Positions 44,730 through 53,338 of a DNA stretch of 64,000 nt are shown here, piece by piece (the first letter of the stretch is position 1; every line of letters begins with the position of its first letter). Location of the stretch: assembly GCA_023431185.1 (NCBI GenBank), contig JAEYXS010000080.1, forward strand, positions 4,117 through 68,116. Direction: 5' to 3'. The notes below the pieces were generated by a model. It was given only the letters and a program-made list of their open reading frames with translations, searched no databases and was not told where the DNA came from. Position numbers and translations under genes: made by a program. Origin of the DNA: Verrucomicrobiota bacterium. Lineage in GTDB: Bacteria > Verrucomicrobiota > Verrucomicrobiia > Limisphaerales > JAEYXS01.

Positions 44730-45137
44730 ATGAAAAAGAGCTTACATGGCATTCAACGTGACGTACACGGTGAGTACCGCTTGGTGCTGCTGTGGCTGCT
44801 CTTCCTGTTCCTGTTCACGGCAGTCTCACCTTTGTTGTCAGCCCCTTCAGCAACGGATGAAGACATGGCCTGCGGCAGTTCTGGCTGTCTGCCCACTGAT
44901 AGTTGTGAAGAGGCGCCGGCATTGCCGGAGCTGGATGTCTTCGTAGTCCCCGCTCAGGATACCACACCTGTCCGTTCGCTCGTCCTCGTGCCCGGCATGA
45001 CGTCGGCGCTTTGTACTTGCGCCGATCAGCCTTCCCTTTCCCGCCCGTTTCAAAAGGCGTCAGATCCGCCGCCTGTCTTTGTTCCTCTGCTGGTCATGGG
45101 GCCTGCCCATGCCGCCCACGCTCCGCCGGTTGCTTGA
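44730..45137 (+). CDS. Small exported or membrane-anchored Cys-containing protein
   Basis: A 135-residue protein. After a basic N-terminus, a hydrophobic segment (LVLLWLLFLFLFTAVSPLLS) is followed by DMACGSSGCLPTDSCEE and, later, ALCTCADQ. The tail is Pro/Ala/His rich. No recognised family. It lies between two terminators in the copper/silver island and shares the signal-plus-Cys-pairs plan with the gene at 37268. Confidence 0.6.
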   Translation: MKKSLHGIQRDVHGEYRLVLLWLLFLFLFTAVSPLLSAPSATDEDMACGSSGCLPTDSCEEAPALPELDVFVVPAQDTTPVRSLVLVPGMTSALCTCADQPSLSRPFQKASDPPPVFVPLLVMGPAHAAHAPPVA

Positions 45138-45266
45138 TGCTGCGGCATCATTCCCAACCCTGCTTCACCGCCCAGGTTTTCAGGTGGTGCGAGGCTTCAG
45201 GTTCTGCCGGTGCGCCCGCAGCCTCGTCAAGCGGAGCCGGTGTAACAAAAAACAAAATAGAAACTT

Positions 45267-45572
45267 ATGAATACTTCAAAATGGATCGTGGCGTTTGCAG
45301 GTGTGGCCCTGGTGGCTGGGGTCGCGATTGCGGGTGCAACTCGTGAAACTGAAAGCAGTAGCTGTCATCAGGCAGCGGCCCAAACTGAGATGGAACTCTG
45401 CCCGATGCACGCGGCGAAAGCCGAAGCCAAGCCGATGGGCTGCTGCGAGAAACCAGCGGCGGAACCGGCGGGCTGTCCGATGCATGCGCAAGCCAAGCCG
45501 GCCACGGCGAGCTGCCATGGTGGTGACTCCGCGGCCGCCCAAGATGCGCCTGCTCACGCCGGTCATCACTAA
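45267..45572 (+). CDS. Small exported Cys/Met/His-rich protein
   Basis: A 101-residue protein with a signal peptide (WIVAFAGVALVAGVAIAGAT). The mature 75 residues hold repeated soft-metal motifs: SCHQ, ELCPMHAAKAE, MGCCEKPAAEP, GCPMHAQAKP, SCHGGDSAA and a terminal HAGHH. The CPMH unit occurs twice and also resembles the metal motif of the CusB-like protein. It is low in complexity and probably unfolded until metal-bound. A periplasmic copper/silver buffer is the best inference. Confidence 0.72.
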   Translation: MNTSKWIVAFAGVALVAGVAIAGATRETESSSCHQAAAQTEMELCPMHAAKAEAKPMGCCEKPAAEPAGCPMHAQAKPATASCHGGDSAAAQDAPAHAGHH

Positions 45573-45597
45573 GCGAAGCTGAACAGTAGTAATGCAA

Positions 45598-45630
45598 AAG
45601 CCGGGGCGCGTATGCTCCCCGGCTTCTTGC
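45598..45630. terminator. Terminator between convergent genes
   Basis: AAGCCGGGG (45598-45606) pairs with CCCCGGCTT (45617-45625), followed by CTTGCTTTCGTTT on the plus strand. It can serve the Cys-rich gene and possibly the minus-strand gene at 45667. Confidence 0.7.
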
Positions 45631-45666
45631 TTTCGTTTGAAATCGTGGAAGGTCCCGGCGGCTCTA

Positions 45667-45984
45667 TCACTTCATGACCCAGTAGCCGAAGATCACCACA
45701 GCCGTGATGACCAGAATGAGCAAGGTGGTGCGCATCATGGTGCCGGGTCGCTGGGCATCGAGTTCACGGTTCAGCTCCATACGGCGGGTGCGGGAGGTCT
45801 CACGTGCTTCCTCATCGGCAACCATCTGACCGACACGGCGCTGGGCGTATTCCGCAGTGACATCAGAGCCTTTTTCGGCAGCGGCTTCGATGGATTTGTT
45901 CAGGACGGGGTCGCGCGGGCTGCCTTGGACCAGTTCCTTCTCCGCCACTTTACGATAGCGGTCGCCTCGTATGTCGGTAGCCAT
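45667..45984 (-). CDS. Small tail-anchored protein, unrecognised
   Basis: A 105-residue protein: a highly charged helical body (VAEKELVQGSPRDPVLNKSI, RRMELNRELDAQRP) and a C-terminal membrane segment (TTLLILVITAVVIFGYWVMK). No signal peptide. It could sit at the cytoplasmic face as a small adaptor; nothing more can be said. Confidence 0.68.
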   Translation of the reverse strand: MATDIRGDRYRKVAEKELVQGSPRDPVLNKSIEAAAEKGSDVTAEYAQRRVGQMVADEEARETSRTRRMELNRELDAQRPGTMMRTTLLILVITAVVIFGYWVMK

Positions 45985-46047
45985 GAAGGAAGGATGGCAG
46001 ATATGAAGAAAACGCGCAAACCAGAGGATTGTAATGGCCCGAAAAAC

Positions 46048-46938
46048 TTACTTTGCATCCAAATAGCCCATGCTCTTCAGCCATTCGCCACAGCGGGCGG
46101 GCCAGTCGTTGATGGGCTGCCTGTTTTTGCGCATGCCGAAGCCGTGGCCGCCCTTGGTGTAGATGTGCAGCTCGGCGGGCAGGTTCAGCTTCTGGTATTC
46201 CAGGTAGAGCATTGCGGCTTCCACCGGATTGTTTTTGTCGTCGTGGGCCACGAGGAAGAACATCGGCGGGGCATCCTTCGGCACGCTGAAACCGGGCATG
46301 AACTTGGTCTTGTCGGTGCGGTCGAGGAAACCGCCGCCATAGATCATGATGCCGAAGTCCGGTCCGCGCGGGTCATCGAGAGCGGGCTTTTGCGGATAGG
46401 TGCGGGGTGTGCGGTCCCAGGCGGCGTGACCGAGGAGATTGCCGCCGGCGGAGAAGCCGAGGAGGCCGACGCGTTTGGGATCGAGGCCCCATGCTTGGGC
46501 ATGATGGCGGACGAGGCCCATGGCGCGTTGGGCATCTTCCACGGGTTTCTCGTAGTGACGCGCGTCATCGCGGGTAGGTGTGCGGTATTTCAGGAGGACG
46601 CCAGTGATGCCGAGGGTGTTGAGCCATTCACAGACCTGGCTGCCTTCGGAAGCATAGGAGAGGAACATGAAGCCGCCGCCGGGCGCGACGATGACGGAGG
46701 TGCCGTTCGGTTTCTCGGGACGGTAGATGACGATGTCGGGATCGGTGACATCGGAGAAACGGTTGGTGCTGAGCGGACCGTAGGAGGCGATGAGTTTCTT
46801 GGTGGCGTCCGAGACGGGCGTCATGGGACTGGGTACGCCTTCGGGCCAGAGTTTCAGGGTGAGAAGCTCGGCGGCGGGAAGGGTGGTAGCGGCAAGGGTG
46901 AGCAGCAAAAGAATCAGGCTGTGCAAGCGAGTGGACAT
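46048..46938 (-). CDS. Exported alpha/beta hydrolase (acetyl-esterase/BD-FAE-like)
   Basis: A 296-residue protein with a signal peptide (LHSLILLLLTLAATTLPAAE). Oxyanion loop APGGGFMFLSYASEG; nucleophile Ser163 in LLGFSAGGNLLGH; Asp in FLVAHDDKNNPVEAA; His in IYTKGGHGFGMRK. The layout matches the xylan/pectin acetylesterase-like group common in polysaccharide-degrading Verrucomicrobiota. Substrate not settled. Confidence 0.88.
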   Translation of the reverse strand: MSTRLHSLILLLLTLAATTLPAAELLTLKLWPEGVPSPMTPVSDATKKLIASYGPLSTNRFSDVTDPDIVIYRPEKPNGTSVIVAPGGGFMFLSYASEGSQVCEWLNTLGITGVLLKYRTPTRDDARHYEKPVEDAQRAMGLVRHHAQAWGLDPKRVGLLGFSAGGNLLGHAAWDRTPRTYPQKPALDDPRGPDFGIMIYGGGFLDRTDKTKFMPGFSVPKDAPPMFFLVAHDDKNNPVEAAMLYLEYQKLNLPAELHIYTKGGHGFGMRKNRQPINDWPARCGEWLKSMGYLDAK

Positions 46939-47137
46939 GGGGCAAAGGTTAAGGAGCGGGGGTGCGAAAAGGCAATGGGGAAGGTGGGCGAGCGAGGGCG
47001 AAGCAGAGGCCGGCGCTCCGGGACCGAGACTGGAAAGGCGAAGGCGCCTGTCCCACTGCGCCGCGTCCTTTGCGCTTGCTGGCTTTCCCTTGGCCGATAG
47101 ACTGCCGGGGTTCCGATTTTTCTAACACACATTACAC

Positions 47138-48406
47138 ATGAACACGGTCACCGCTCTGAAGACGGTCAAAAAGAACGTCGCCAAAATCGTTGAAGCCGAG
47201 ATTTCCGCCACGGGCGGTTTGCTCCGCCTCGCTCCTTGCTGGGTCCCGCGCTCCTTCTTGCAGCCGGGCAAGCGCCTGAAGCTGCACCCGGATGATCTCT
47301 ACGCCTACGGCCTGAACCGGGGCGGCATCGATGAACGCTGGTTCGCCTCCACGACGCCCGCGGCGAATGAGAATCGCACGCCGGATGAGGGCTTGAGCTA
47401 CGTCGTTGTCGGCAAGAATCGCTTCACGTTGCAACAGGCCGTGGCCGAATGCGGCAGCACGTTGATCGGCAAATCGATCTGGGGCAAATACAAGAAGTGG
47501 CCGGTTTACTCGAAGTTCTTCGATAACATGGGCCCGATCCCCCATCACATGCACCAGAGCGCCGCGCAGGCGAAGCTGGTAGGCCAGGAAGGCAAGCCGG
47601 AGTCTTATTACTTCCCGCCGCAGCATAATAATGTGGGTAACAATTTCCCCTACACGTTCATGGGCTTCGAGCCCGGCACCACGAAGGCGCAGGTGCGCAA
47701 GTGCCTGGAGAACTGGAACAAGGGTGACAACGGCATCCTCGACCTGTCGAAGGCGTATCGCTTGAAGGTCGGCACGGGCTGGCTGATCGATCCGTGCATC
47801 CTCCATGCACCGGGCTCCCTCTGCACGTATGAGCCGCAGTGGGGTTCGGATGTGTTCGGCATGTATCAGAGCCTGGTGGAAGGCCGCGAAGTGCCGTGGA
47901 GCCTGCTGGTGAAGGACATGCCGAAGAAGCATCACAAGGACCTGGACTTCATCGTGGAACAGCTCGACTGGGACAAGAACGTGGATCCGAAGTTCAAGGA
48001 CAACCACTACCTCGAGCCCGTGCCGGTCGCGGATACGCGCAAGGAAGGTTTCGTGGATCGCTGGATCGTTTACGGCAAGGTGGATGGCGAACAGCTCTTC
48101 ACGGCCAAGGAACTGACGGTGGAACCCGGCGTGAAGGCGACGATCACGGACAACGGCGCGTATGGTCTTATCTGCGTGCAGGGCTCCGGCAAGATCAACG
48201 GCCAGGCGCTGAACAGCCCGAAGCTGATCCGCTTCCACGAACTGACTGAGGACGAATATTTCGTGACGGAAGACGGCGCGAAAGCGGGCATCACGTACGA
48301 GAACACGAGCGAGACGGAACCGCTGGTCATCCTGCGCTACTTTGGCCCGGAGGTGAACCCGAACGCCCCGAAGATGGGTGCGTACAAGAAGAACAAGTTC
48401 AACTAG
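47138..48406 (+). CDS. Cupin-fold protein, mannose-6-phosphate isomerase-like
   Basis: A 422-residue cytoplasmic protein. Residues around PIPHHMHQSAAQAKLVGQEG and ESYYFPPQHNN carry His/Gln/Glu in the pattern of a PMI-type cupin metal site, with GTGWLIDPCILHAPGSLCTY supplying a further His. A second cupin-like barrel is likely near 340-410 (KELTVEPGVKATITDNGAYG). It is too divergent to call manA; its real substrate is unknown. Bounded by a good terminator. Confidence 0.72.
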   Translation: MNTVTALKTVKKNVAKIVEAEISATGGLLRLAPCWVPRSFLQPGKRLKLHPDDLYAYGLNRGGIDERWFASTTPAANENRTPDEGLSYVVVGKNRFTLQQAVAECGSTLIGKSIWGKYKKWPVYSKFFDNMGPIPHHMHQSAAQAKLVGQEGKPESYYFPPQHNNVGNNFPYTFMGFEPGTTKAQVRKCLENWNKGDNGILDLSKAYRLKVGTGWLIDPCILHAPGSLCTYEPQWGSDVFGMYQSLVEGREVPWSLLVKDMPKKHHKDLDFIVEQLDWDKNVDPKFKDNHYLEPVPVADTRKEGFVDRWIVYGKVDGEQLFTAKELTVEPGVKATITDNGAYGLICVQGSGKINGQALNSPKLIRFHELTEDEYFVTEDGAKAGITYENTSETEPLVILRYFGPEVNPNAPKMGAYKKNKFN

Positions 48407-48482
48407 TCATGGGTCCTTGGTCATTGCATGACGGGCCTTTTTGAAGGCTCTCTTGATTGACTGACTTGATGGTTTTTGCGAC

Positions 48483-48514
48483 GGCGGCTGGTGGAAACAT
48501 CAGCCGCCTTTTTT
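48483..48514 (+). terminator. Intrinsic terminator after the cupin gene
   Basis: GGCGGCTGGTG (48483-48493), GAAA tetraloop, CATCAGCCGCC (48498-48508), then TTTTTT. One G-T pair in an 11-bp stem. Confidence 0.9.
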
Positions 48515-48595
48515 ACGTTCACCGAAAAGCGCCCTTAAACATTCCTGAAAAAACCATTCGCATTCCCGCAGGGCGTCATTAAGAATGGCGGGCTC

Positions 48596-49528
48596 ATGCA
48601 GTTGCCCAATATGCCTGACACTGATAGCGAAGCAGACGTTGTAACCCCGGCAGCGGTGACGCCGCCGAAGGATTCCTCCGACCAATATGGCGGTACGCCC
48701 AAACCCATCACGGAAGTGGTCGTGCAGCCGGATTTCCCGAAGAGCGCCTTGGGCGAGCTGATCGAGATCGGCGGTCAGGCGGGAGTCGTGATCGAGATCG
48801 TGAACCAGTCGCTGAAGGTGAAGTTCAAGGAGGGGACGGTGCAGAGCTTCAACGGCAACGTGTTGCGCAAGCTGTATGCGCCGGTGCAGCGGCCGAAGCC
48901 GACGCCGGAACCGGAACGCCCCACGACCTCCTATGGCGCAAGCAGTAACGATGTTTCCGGTGATGATGCGGATGATGATGAAGAGGAGAACGAGGAGCCG
49001 GAGGCGGAGATGGTGGTGCCCGAGGGGAAGTATCATACGGCGGCACGACCGATCGCGGAGTTCGTCGCGCGGGAGGATTATCCGAAGTGTCTGTTGGGCG
49101 AGCATATCGATATCGGCGGGTTCACGGGGGTGGTGGTGGAGCTGGTGGACAAGTCGATGAAGGTGAAGCCGCGGCACGGGGTGGTGCAGCGGTTCAATGC
49201 GAATGTGTTGAAGCGGGTGTATGGACCGCAGCCGAAGCAGGAGGAGCGGTCCGCCCGGCCGACTTACAAGCAGCCGACGCCGGCACCCGTCGTGAATGCG
49301 CCGCCGCGCAATGTGATCGAGCAGCCGGACTTCAATGCGCCGGTGAAGCCGCTCCGGGATTACATGGGGCGGGAGGATTATCCGCAGTGCACGTTTGGCG
49401 CGCATGTGGAGATCAATGGCATCGCTGGTGTGGTGATCGAGATCGTGAAGGGCTCGCTGAAGGTGAAGTCACAAGAGGGTGTGACGCGCAGCTACAACGC
49501 GATGGTGTTGAAGAAGCTGCACGGGTAA
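48596..49528 (+). CDS. Three-repeat small-barrel protein, unrecognised family
   Basis: A 310-residue protein made of three copies of a roughly 57-residue unit at 38-94, 153-210 and 253-310. Each runs (I/L)xxxxxxxDxPxxxxGxxxxIxGxxGVVxEIVxxSxKVKxxxGxxxxxNxxVLxxLxG; for example DYPKCLLGEHIDIGGFTGVV. The pattern of short strands with Gly turns suggests an SH3/KOW/Tudor-like barrel. Linkers are Pro-rich, with one acidic run (DDADDDEEENEEPEAE, about 123-138). No signal peptide. RNA or protein binding is plausible but unproven. Confidence 0.82.
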   Translation: MQLPNMPDTDSEADVVTPAAVTPPKDSSDQYGGTPKPITEVVVQPDFPKSALGELIEIGGQAGVVIEIVNQSLKVKFKEGTVQSFNGNVLRKLYAPVQRPKPTPEPERPTTSYGASSNDVSGDDADDDEEENEEPEAEMVVPEGKYHTAARPIAEFVAREDYPKCLLGEHIDIGGFTGVVVELVDKSMKVKPRHGVVQRFNANVLKRVYGPQPKQEERSARPTYKQPTPAPVVNAPPRNVIEQPDFNAPVKPLRDYMGREDYPQCTFGAHVEINGIAGVVIEIVKGSLKVKSQEGVTRSYNAMVLKKLHG

Positions 49529-49608
49529 GACCAGGGTGAGGTGAGAGCGGCGAAGGGTGAAACGGTTTTGCTTGTCGGGGGATTCTCCGGCGAGGCAAAA
49601 TCAGTCTC

Positions 49609-50460
49609 ATGTTCCCAGACTCCTTACGCATTAGCCGACGCACGTTTCTGACGGCGTTGGGGGCTTTCGCGGCGACTGCTTCGTGGGGCAGATCATTCGG
49701 AGCCGACATCGTACTGCCGCCGCGCGGTCTGTGTGCGCATCGAGGCGCGATGGCGACGCATCCGGAGAATACGATCCCGGCATTTCAGGAGGCCATCCGG
49801 CTGGGGGCGCACATGATCGAGTTTGATGTGCAGCTCTCCCGCGATGGGGAGCTGGTGCTGATGCACGATGCCACGGTGGATCGCACCACGGATGGCCAGG
49901 GCAAGGTGTCGGAGCTGACGTTCAAGGAGTTGCGGGCACTGGATGCCGGCACCCGTAAAGATGCGCGTTTCACGGGTGCGCGAATCCCGACCTTTGAAGA
50001 GGCGCTGGAGATGATGCCGCGCAATGTGTGGTTGAATTGTCACCTGAAAGGCGGTGCGGCTCTCGGCGCAGCGGTGGCGAAGGCGATTGTGCAAGCCAGG
50101 CGACAACATCAGGCATTTATGGCGTGTGGTGGTGAAGCGGCCAAAGCGGCGCGGGAAGCGGAGCCAGCAATCCTGATCTGCAACATGGACCGGCAGGCGA
50201 ACACGCTGGACTATGTGAAGCAGACCATCGCGATGAAGGCGGCGTTCATCCAGTTGCTGGGCAAGGGGGAGATCGCCGCGGAGCATGTGCAGATGCTGAA
50301 GGCAAATGGTGTGCGGGTGAATTATTATCACGCAGAGACGCTGGCACTGGTGAGGAATCTCTTCGCGAACGGGGTGGATTTCCCGCTGGTGAATGACCTG
50401 GCGGCCTTTATGCCCGTGGCGAAGGAGGCGGGCATACGGATGTGGACCCCGGTGTTTTAA
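49609..50460 (+). CDS. Tat-exported glycerophosphodiester phosphodiesterase family protein
   Basis: A 283-residue protein with a twin-arginine signal (ISRRTFLTALGAFAATASWG). GDPD motifs: CAHRGAMATHPENTIPAFQE (catalytic His-Arg), HMIEFDVQLSRDGELVLMHD (Glu/Asp metal ligands and second His), and VWLNCHLKGGAALG. Hydrolyses glycerophosphodiesters or related headgroups in the periplasm. Ends 41 nt before the next gene. Confidence 0.92.
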   Translation: MFPDSLRISRRTFLTALGAFAATASWGRSFGADIVLPPRGLCAHRGAMATHPENTIPAFQEAIRLGAHMIEFDVQLSRDGELVLMHDATVDRTTDGQGKVSELTFKELRALDAGTRKDARFTGARIPTFEEALEMMPRNVWLNCHLKGGAALGAAVAKAIVQARRQHQAFMACGGEAAKAAREAEPAILICNMDRQANTLDYVKQTIAMKAAFIQLLGKGEIAAEHVQMLKANGVRVNYYHAETLALVRNLFANGVDFPLVNDLAAFMPVAKEAGIRMWTPVF

Positions 50461-50501
50461 GCCATTTGACAGGGGAGCTTTTGCGAATCACATTTGCGCG
50501 C

Positions 50502-51050
50502 ATGAAATTCACCGCTTTATTTGCTGCCATGACACTCGTCACTGCCCTTACGGCCTCGGCCGCGCAGACGGTCCTCGATGTGCCTGTGAAGAACATCGAT
50601 GGAAAAGAAACCGCGCTCAAGGAACACAAAGGCAAGGTCATCCTCGTCGTGAACGTCGCCTCCAAATGCGGCTACACGAAGCAATACACGGGCCTTGAGG
50701 CCATCCAGCAAAAGTACAAGGACAAGGGCTTTACGGTGGCCGGTTTCCCATGCAACCAGTTCGGCGGGCAGGAGCCGGGATCGAACGAGCAAATCAAGGA
50801 ATTTTGCTCGAGCAAGTTCAACGTGACCTTCCCGCTCTACGACAAGATCGAGGTGAACGGCGCCAACCGCCATCCGCTCTACACGCAGCTTGCAGGCAAG
50901 GATTCGCCCTTCCCCGGCGACATCAAGTGGAACTTCAACAAGTTCCTCATCGGCAAGGATGGCAAGGTCATCGCCCGTTTTGACTCCAAGGTGACGCCGG
51001 AATCCCCGGAGATGGCGGCCGCCATCGAGAAAGCGCTCGCCGCGAAGTAA
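50502..51050 (+). CDS. Exported thiol peroxidase of the glutathione peroxidase family
   Basis: A 182-residue protein. ATG at 50502 starts a signal peptide (MKFTALFAAMTLVTALTASA). Catalytic residues: peroxidatic Cys56 in NVASKCGYTKQY, Gln86 in GFPCNQFGGQEPG and Trp143 in IKWNFNKFLI. Cys rather than selenocysteine implies a thioredoxin-type reductant. Reduces H2O2 or lipid hydroperoxides in the periplasm. A terminator follows. Confidence 0.93.
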   Translation: MKFTALFAAMTLVTALTASAAQTVLDVPVKNIDGKETALKEHKGKVILVVNVASKCGYTKQYTGLEAIQQKYKDKGFTVAGFPCNQFGGQEPGSNEQIKEFCSSKFNVTFPLYDKIEVNGANRHPLYTQLAGKDSPFPGDIKWNFNKFLIGKDGKVIARFDSKVTPESPEMAAAIEKALAAK

Positions 51051-51076
51051 GCATTGGTCCAAAGGCAATTTCCAAG

Positions 51077-51108
51077 ACCCTGCCGGTACAATGTCCGGCA
51101 GGGTTTTT
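51077..51108 (+). terminator. Intrinsic terminator after the peroxidase gene
   Basis: ACCCTGCCGG (51077-51086) pairs with CCGGCAGGGT (51095-51104), then TTTTT. Confidence 0.88.
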
Positions 51109-51222
51109 CCATTAGGGGGTCTCCGGGCGCTACAAATCTCCCTGCTTTTTCTCATCGTGCTTTCCGGAGAAATCTGTTTTCATTCTATCGTCGCAGGAAC
51201 AAATCCAAACTAGCCAAGCATT

Positions 51223-52215
51223 ATGGGCATATTTTTCGGAATGATTGTCGGGTTCGTGGCATGGTTCCTCGTGCGCTATCTGGTCGCGGGTTTTTATACC
51301 GTGGATCAGAACGAGCGTGCGGTGAAGACCAGCTTCGGACGGGCGGAACGGATCGAGGGCAAGACCACGCTGGAGGATCCCATCTCCGAGGCGTTGCGGG
51401 AGAGCGAACGTGAACGCTACGTCTTCCCGCAGGTGCGCGTCATCCCGCCCGGTGGTCCGTATTGGAAATTTCCGTGGGAGAAAGTTTACAAAGTCTCCAT
51501 CGCCACCCAAACGGTGAACATGGCCTTCGACCCTGAGAATCCCATGGCCAACCAGGGCGGGCGCATGCTGGAGGCGGTGACGAAGGATCAGTTGAACGTC
51601 GGTCTCACCGGACAGATCCGGTATCGCGTCTCCGATCGCAATCTCTACGCCTACCTTTTCGGCGTGAAGAATCCCTTCGCACACATCATGGGTTACTTCG
51701 TCTCCGTGCTGCGCGAGCGCATCGCTACGTTTGAAGCACCCTCTGTCCCTACGGATGGCAAGGTGGATTCGGTGGATGAGCTCGCTTCAGCGTCAGGCAT
51801 CTCCATCAACGATCTGCGCAAAAACTTGCGCGATCTGAACGAACACATGGACCGCGAGTGCCGCTCCTCCGCCGCCCGGTATGGCATGGTGCTGGACGCC
51901 TCGCTCATCACCGGCATTGACCCGCCGGAGGAGGTGGAGTCCGCCCTGGCAGCGATCAACACCGCGCACAACCAGGTGTCCTCGGACATCAGCCTCGCGC
52001 AGGCCTCGGCCGATCAGAAAATCGTGCAATCCAAGCGCGCGGTGGAGATCGAGACACTCAAGGCACAAGCCGAAGTCGAACCGCTCGAACGGATGGCACA
52101 GCAGTTGACCGACCTGAAAAAGAACGGTTCGGGTGCTCTCGAGGCGTATCGCCGCAATGTGCGTCTCTCCATGTTTGAACAGGCCGAAAAAGTCTTCGTG
52201 GAGGTGGAAAAGTGA
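51223..52215 (+). CDS. SPFH/Band-7 family membrane protein, first of a pair
   Basis: A 330-residue protein. One N-terminal membrane segment (IVGFVAWFLVRYLVAGFYTV), then a Band-7 domain (VDQNERAVKTSFGRAERIEG, VTKDQLNVGLTGQIRYRVSD, FAHIMGYFVSVLRERIA) and a coiled-coil tail (SSDISLAQASADQKIVQSKR, EIETLKAQAEVEPLERMAQQ). Similar to HflK/HflC or stomatin. Overlaps the next gene by 4 nt (GTGA), so both subunits are made together and probably form a heterooligomer. Confidence 0.9.
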   Translation: MGIFFGMIVGFVAWFLVRYLVAGFYTVDQNERAVKTSFGRAERIEGKTTLEDPISEALRESERERYVFPQVRVIPPGGPYWKFPWEKVYKVSIATQTVNMAFDPENPMANQGGRMLEAVTKDQLNVGLTGQIRYRVSDRNLYAYLFGVKNPFAHIMGYFVSVLRERIATFEAPSVPTDGKVDSVDELASASGISINDLRKNLRDLNEHMDRECRSSAARYGMVLDASLITGIDPPEEVESALAAINTAHNQVSSDISLAQASADQKIVQSKRAVEIETLKAQAEVEPLERMAQQLTDLKKNGSGALEAYRRNVRLSMFEQAEKVFVEVEK

Positions 52216-53153
52216 ACTTCTTGATCGCCGCCGTGGTGACATTTGTCGCCTGCTTCATCGTGGTGCCCATCTTGTTGGGCTTGTGCCGCATGATCATCGC
52301 CTACACCATCGTCGAGGAGCGACGCTGCCACGTTTACATGCTCTTCGGCAAGGTCATCGGCATCATCGACCAGCCGGGCTTTTACTTCCTGTTTCCGCGG
52401 CTGGGCTGGCGTGCGTTTCTCGTCCATTGGCTGGGGCGTTGCCTGGTGGTGGACATGCGCATCGACCAGGAGTACCTCCGCAGCCAGCCGGTGAACTCCG
52501 AAGAAGGCGCGCCTATCGGCATCGGCATCTGGTATGAGATGATGATCAGCGACCCGGTCGCCTATCTCTTCAAGAACACCGACCCACGCGGTTCGCTCGC
52601 GGCGAACGTCAGCAACTCGACGGTGCGCAGTCTCAGCAACATGCCGCTCGATCTCCTGATGTGCGATCGTCACGGCATGAGCAAGACGGTGCGTGAGGAA
52701 GTCTCCATCAAATCTCATGAGTGGGGTTACAAGCTCGGCTCGGTGTACATCCGCAAGGTGCACTTCCGCGATGCCGGCATGATCCGCCAGATCGAGAGCA
52801 AGGTGGTGAACCGCCTGCGCCAGGTGACCTCCGCCATCAAGCAGGACGGCGCGAACCAGGTGAGCATCATCACCAGCACCGCCGAACGCAAAGCCGCCGT
52901 GGAATTCGCGAAAGCGAAAGCCATCCGCCCGCAGATCGTCGGTAATGCGCTGAACAAGATCTCGGAGGATCGCGAAGTGGCCGCCACGATGTTCGACATC
53001 CTCGAGATGCAGAAGCTCATCGATGGCGAGGCGCGCATCACCATCATCCCGAAGAACCACGACATGCTCTCCAGCATGCTGGCTTCGGGCGGTGACAAAC
53101 AAACCGCGACCAAAGCCGCGCCACGCCCGCCCAATCTGCCCGGCGCGAACTGA
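52212..53153 (+). CDS. SPFH/Band-7 family membrane protein, second of a pair
   Basis: A 313-residue protein starting at GTG 52212, with GAGGTGG just upstream. N-terminal membrane segment (LIAAVVTFVACFIVVPILLG), Band-7 domain (VEERRCHVYMLFGKVIGIID, DQPGFYFLFPRLGWRAFLVH), and helical tail (RQIESKVVNRLRQVTSAIKQ). It differs clearly from the upstream paralogue, so the pair is a heteromeric HflKC-like arrangement. No FtsH gene is adjacent. Confidence 0.9.
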   Translation: MNFLIAAVVTFVACFIVVPILLGLCRMIIAYTIVEERRCHVYMLFGKVIGIIDQPGFYFLFPRLGWRAFLVHWLGRCLVVDMRIDQEYLRSQPVNSEEGAPIGIGIWYEMMISDPVAYLFKNTDPRGSLAANVSNSTVRSLSNMPLDLLMCDRHGMSKTVREEVSIKSHEWGYKLGSVYIRKVHFRDAGMIRQIESKVVNRLRQVTSAIKQDGANQVSIITSTAERKAAVEFAKAKAIRPQIVGNALNKISEDREVAATMFDILEMQKLIDGEARITIIPKNHDMLSSMLASGGDKQTATKAAPRPPNLPGAN

Positions 53154-53338
53154 CGGATTCGCGAAAGCATTCAAGGCACAACCGGCAATGGTTGCGCCTT
53201 TTTGCTTTCAGACCGTGGCTGTGTTACGCGATAGCGGAACCAGCCGCAGCGCGTGTCAAAACACAAACATGCCTCCTTCAGCCAATAGCCTCAGTGGCAA
53301 CGCTTGTCTCATCCGCCCGCTCATGCTAGAACCTTTTC

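Noticed and set aside
47138..48406. manA (phosphomannose isomerase)
   Set aside because: The His/Glu pattern is similar, but length, insertions and flanking motifs differ too much for a confident gene name.
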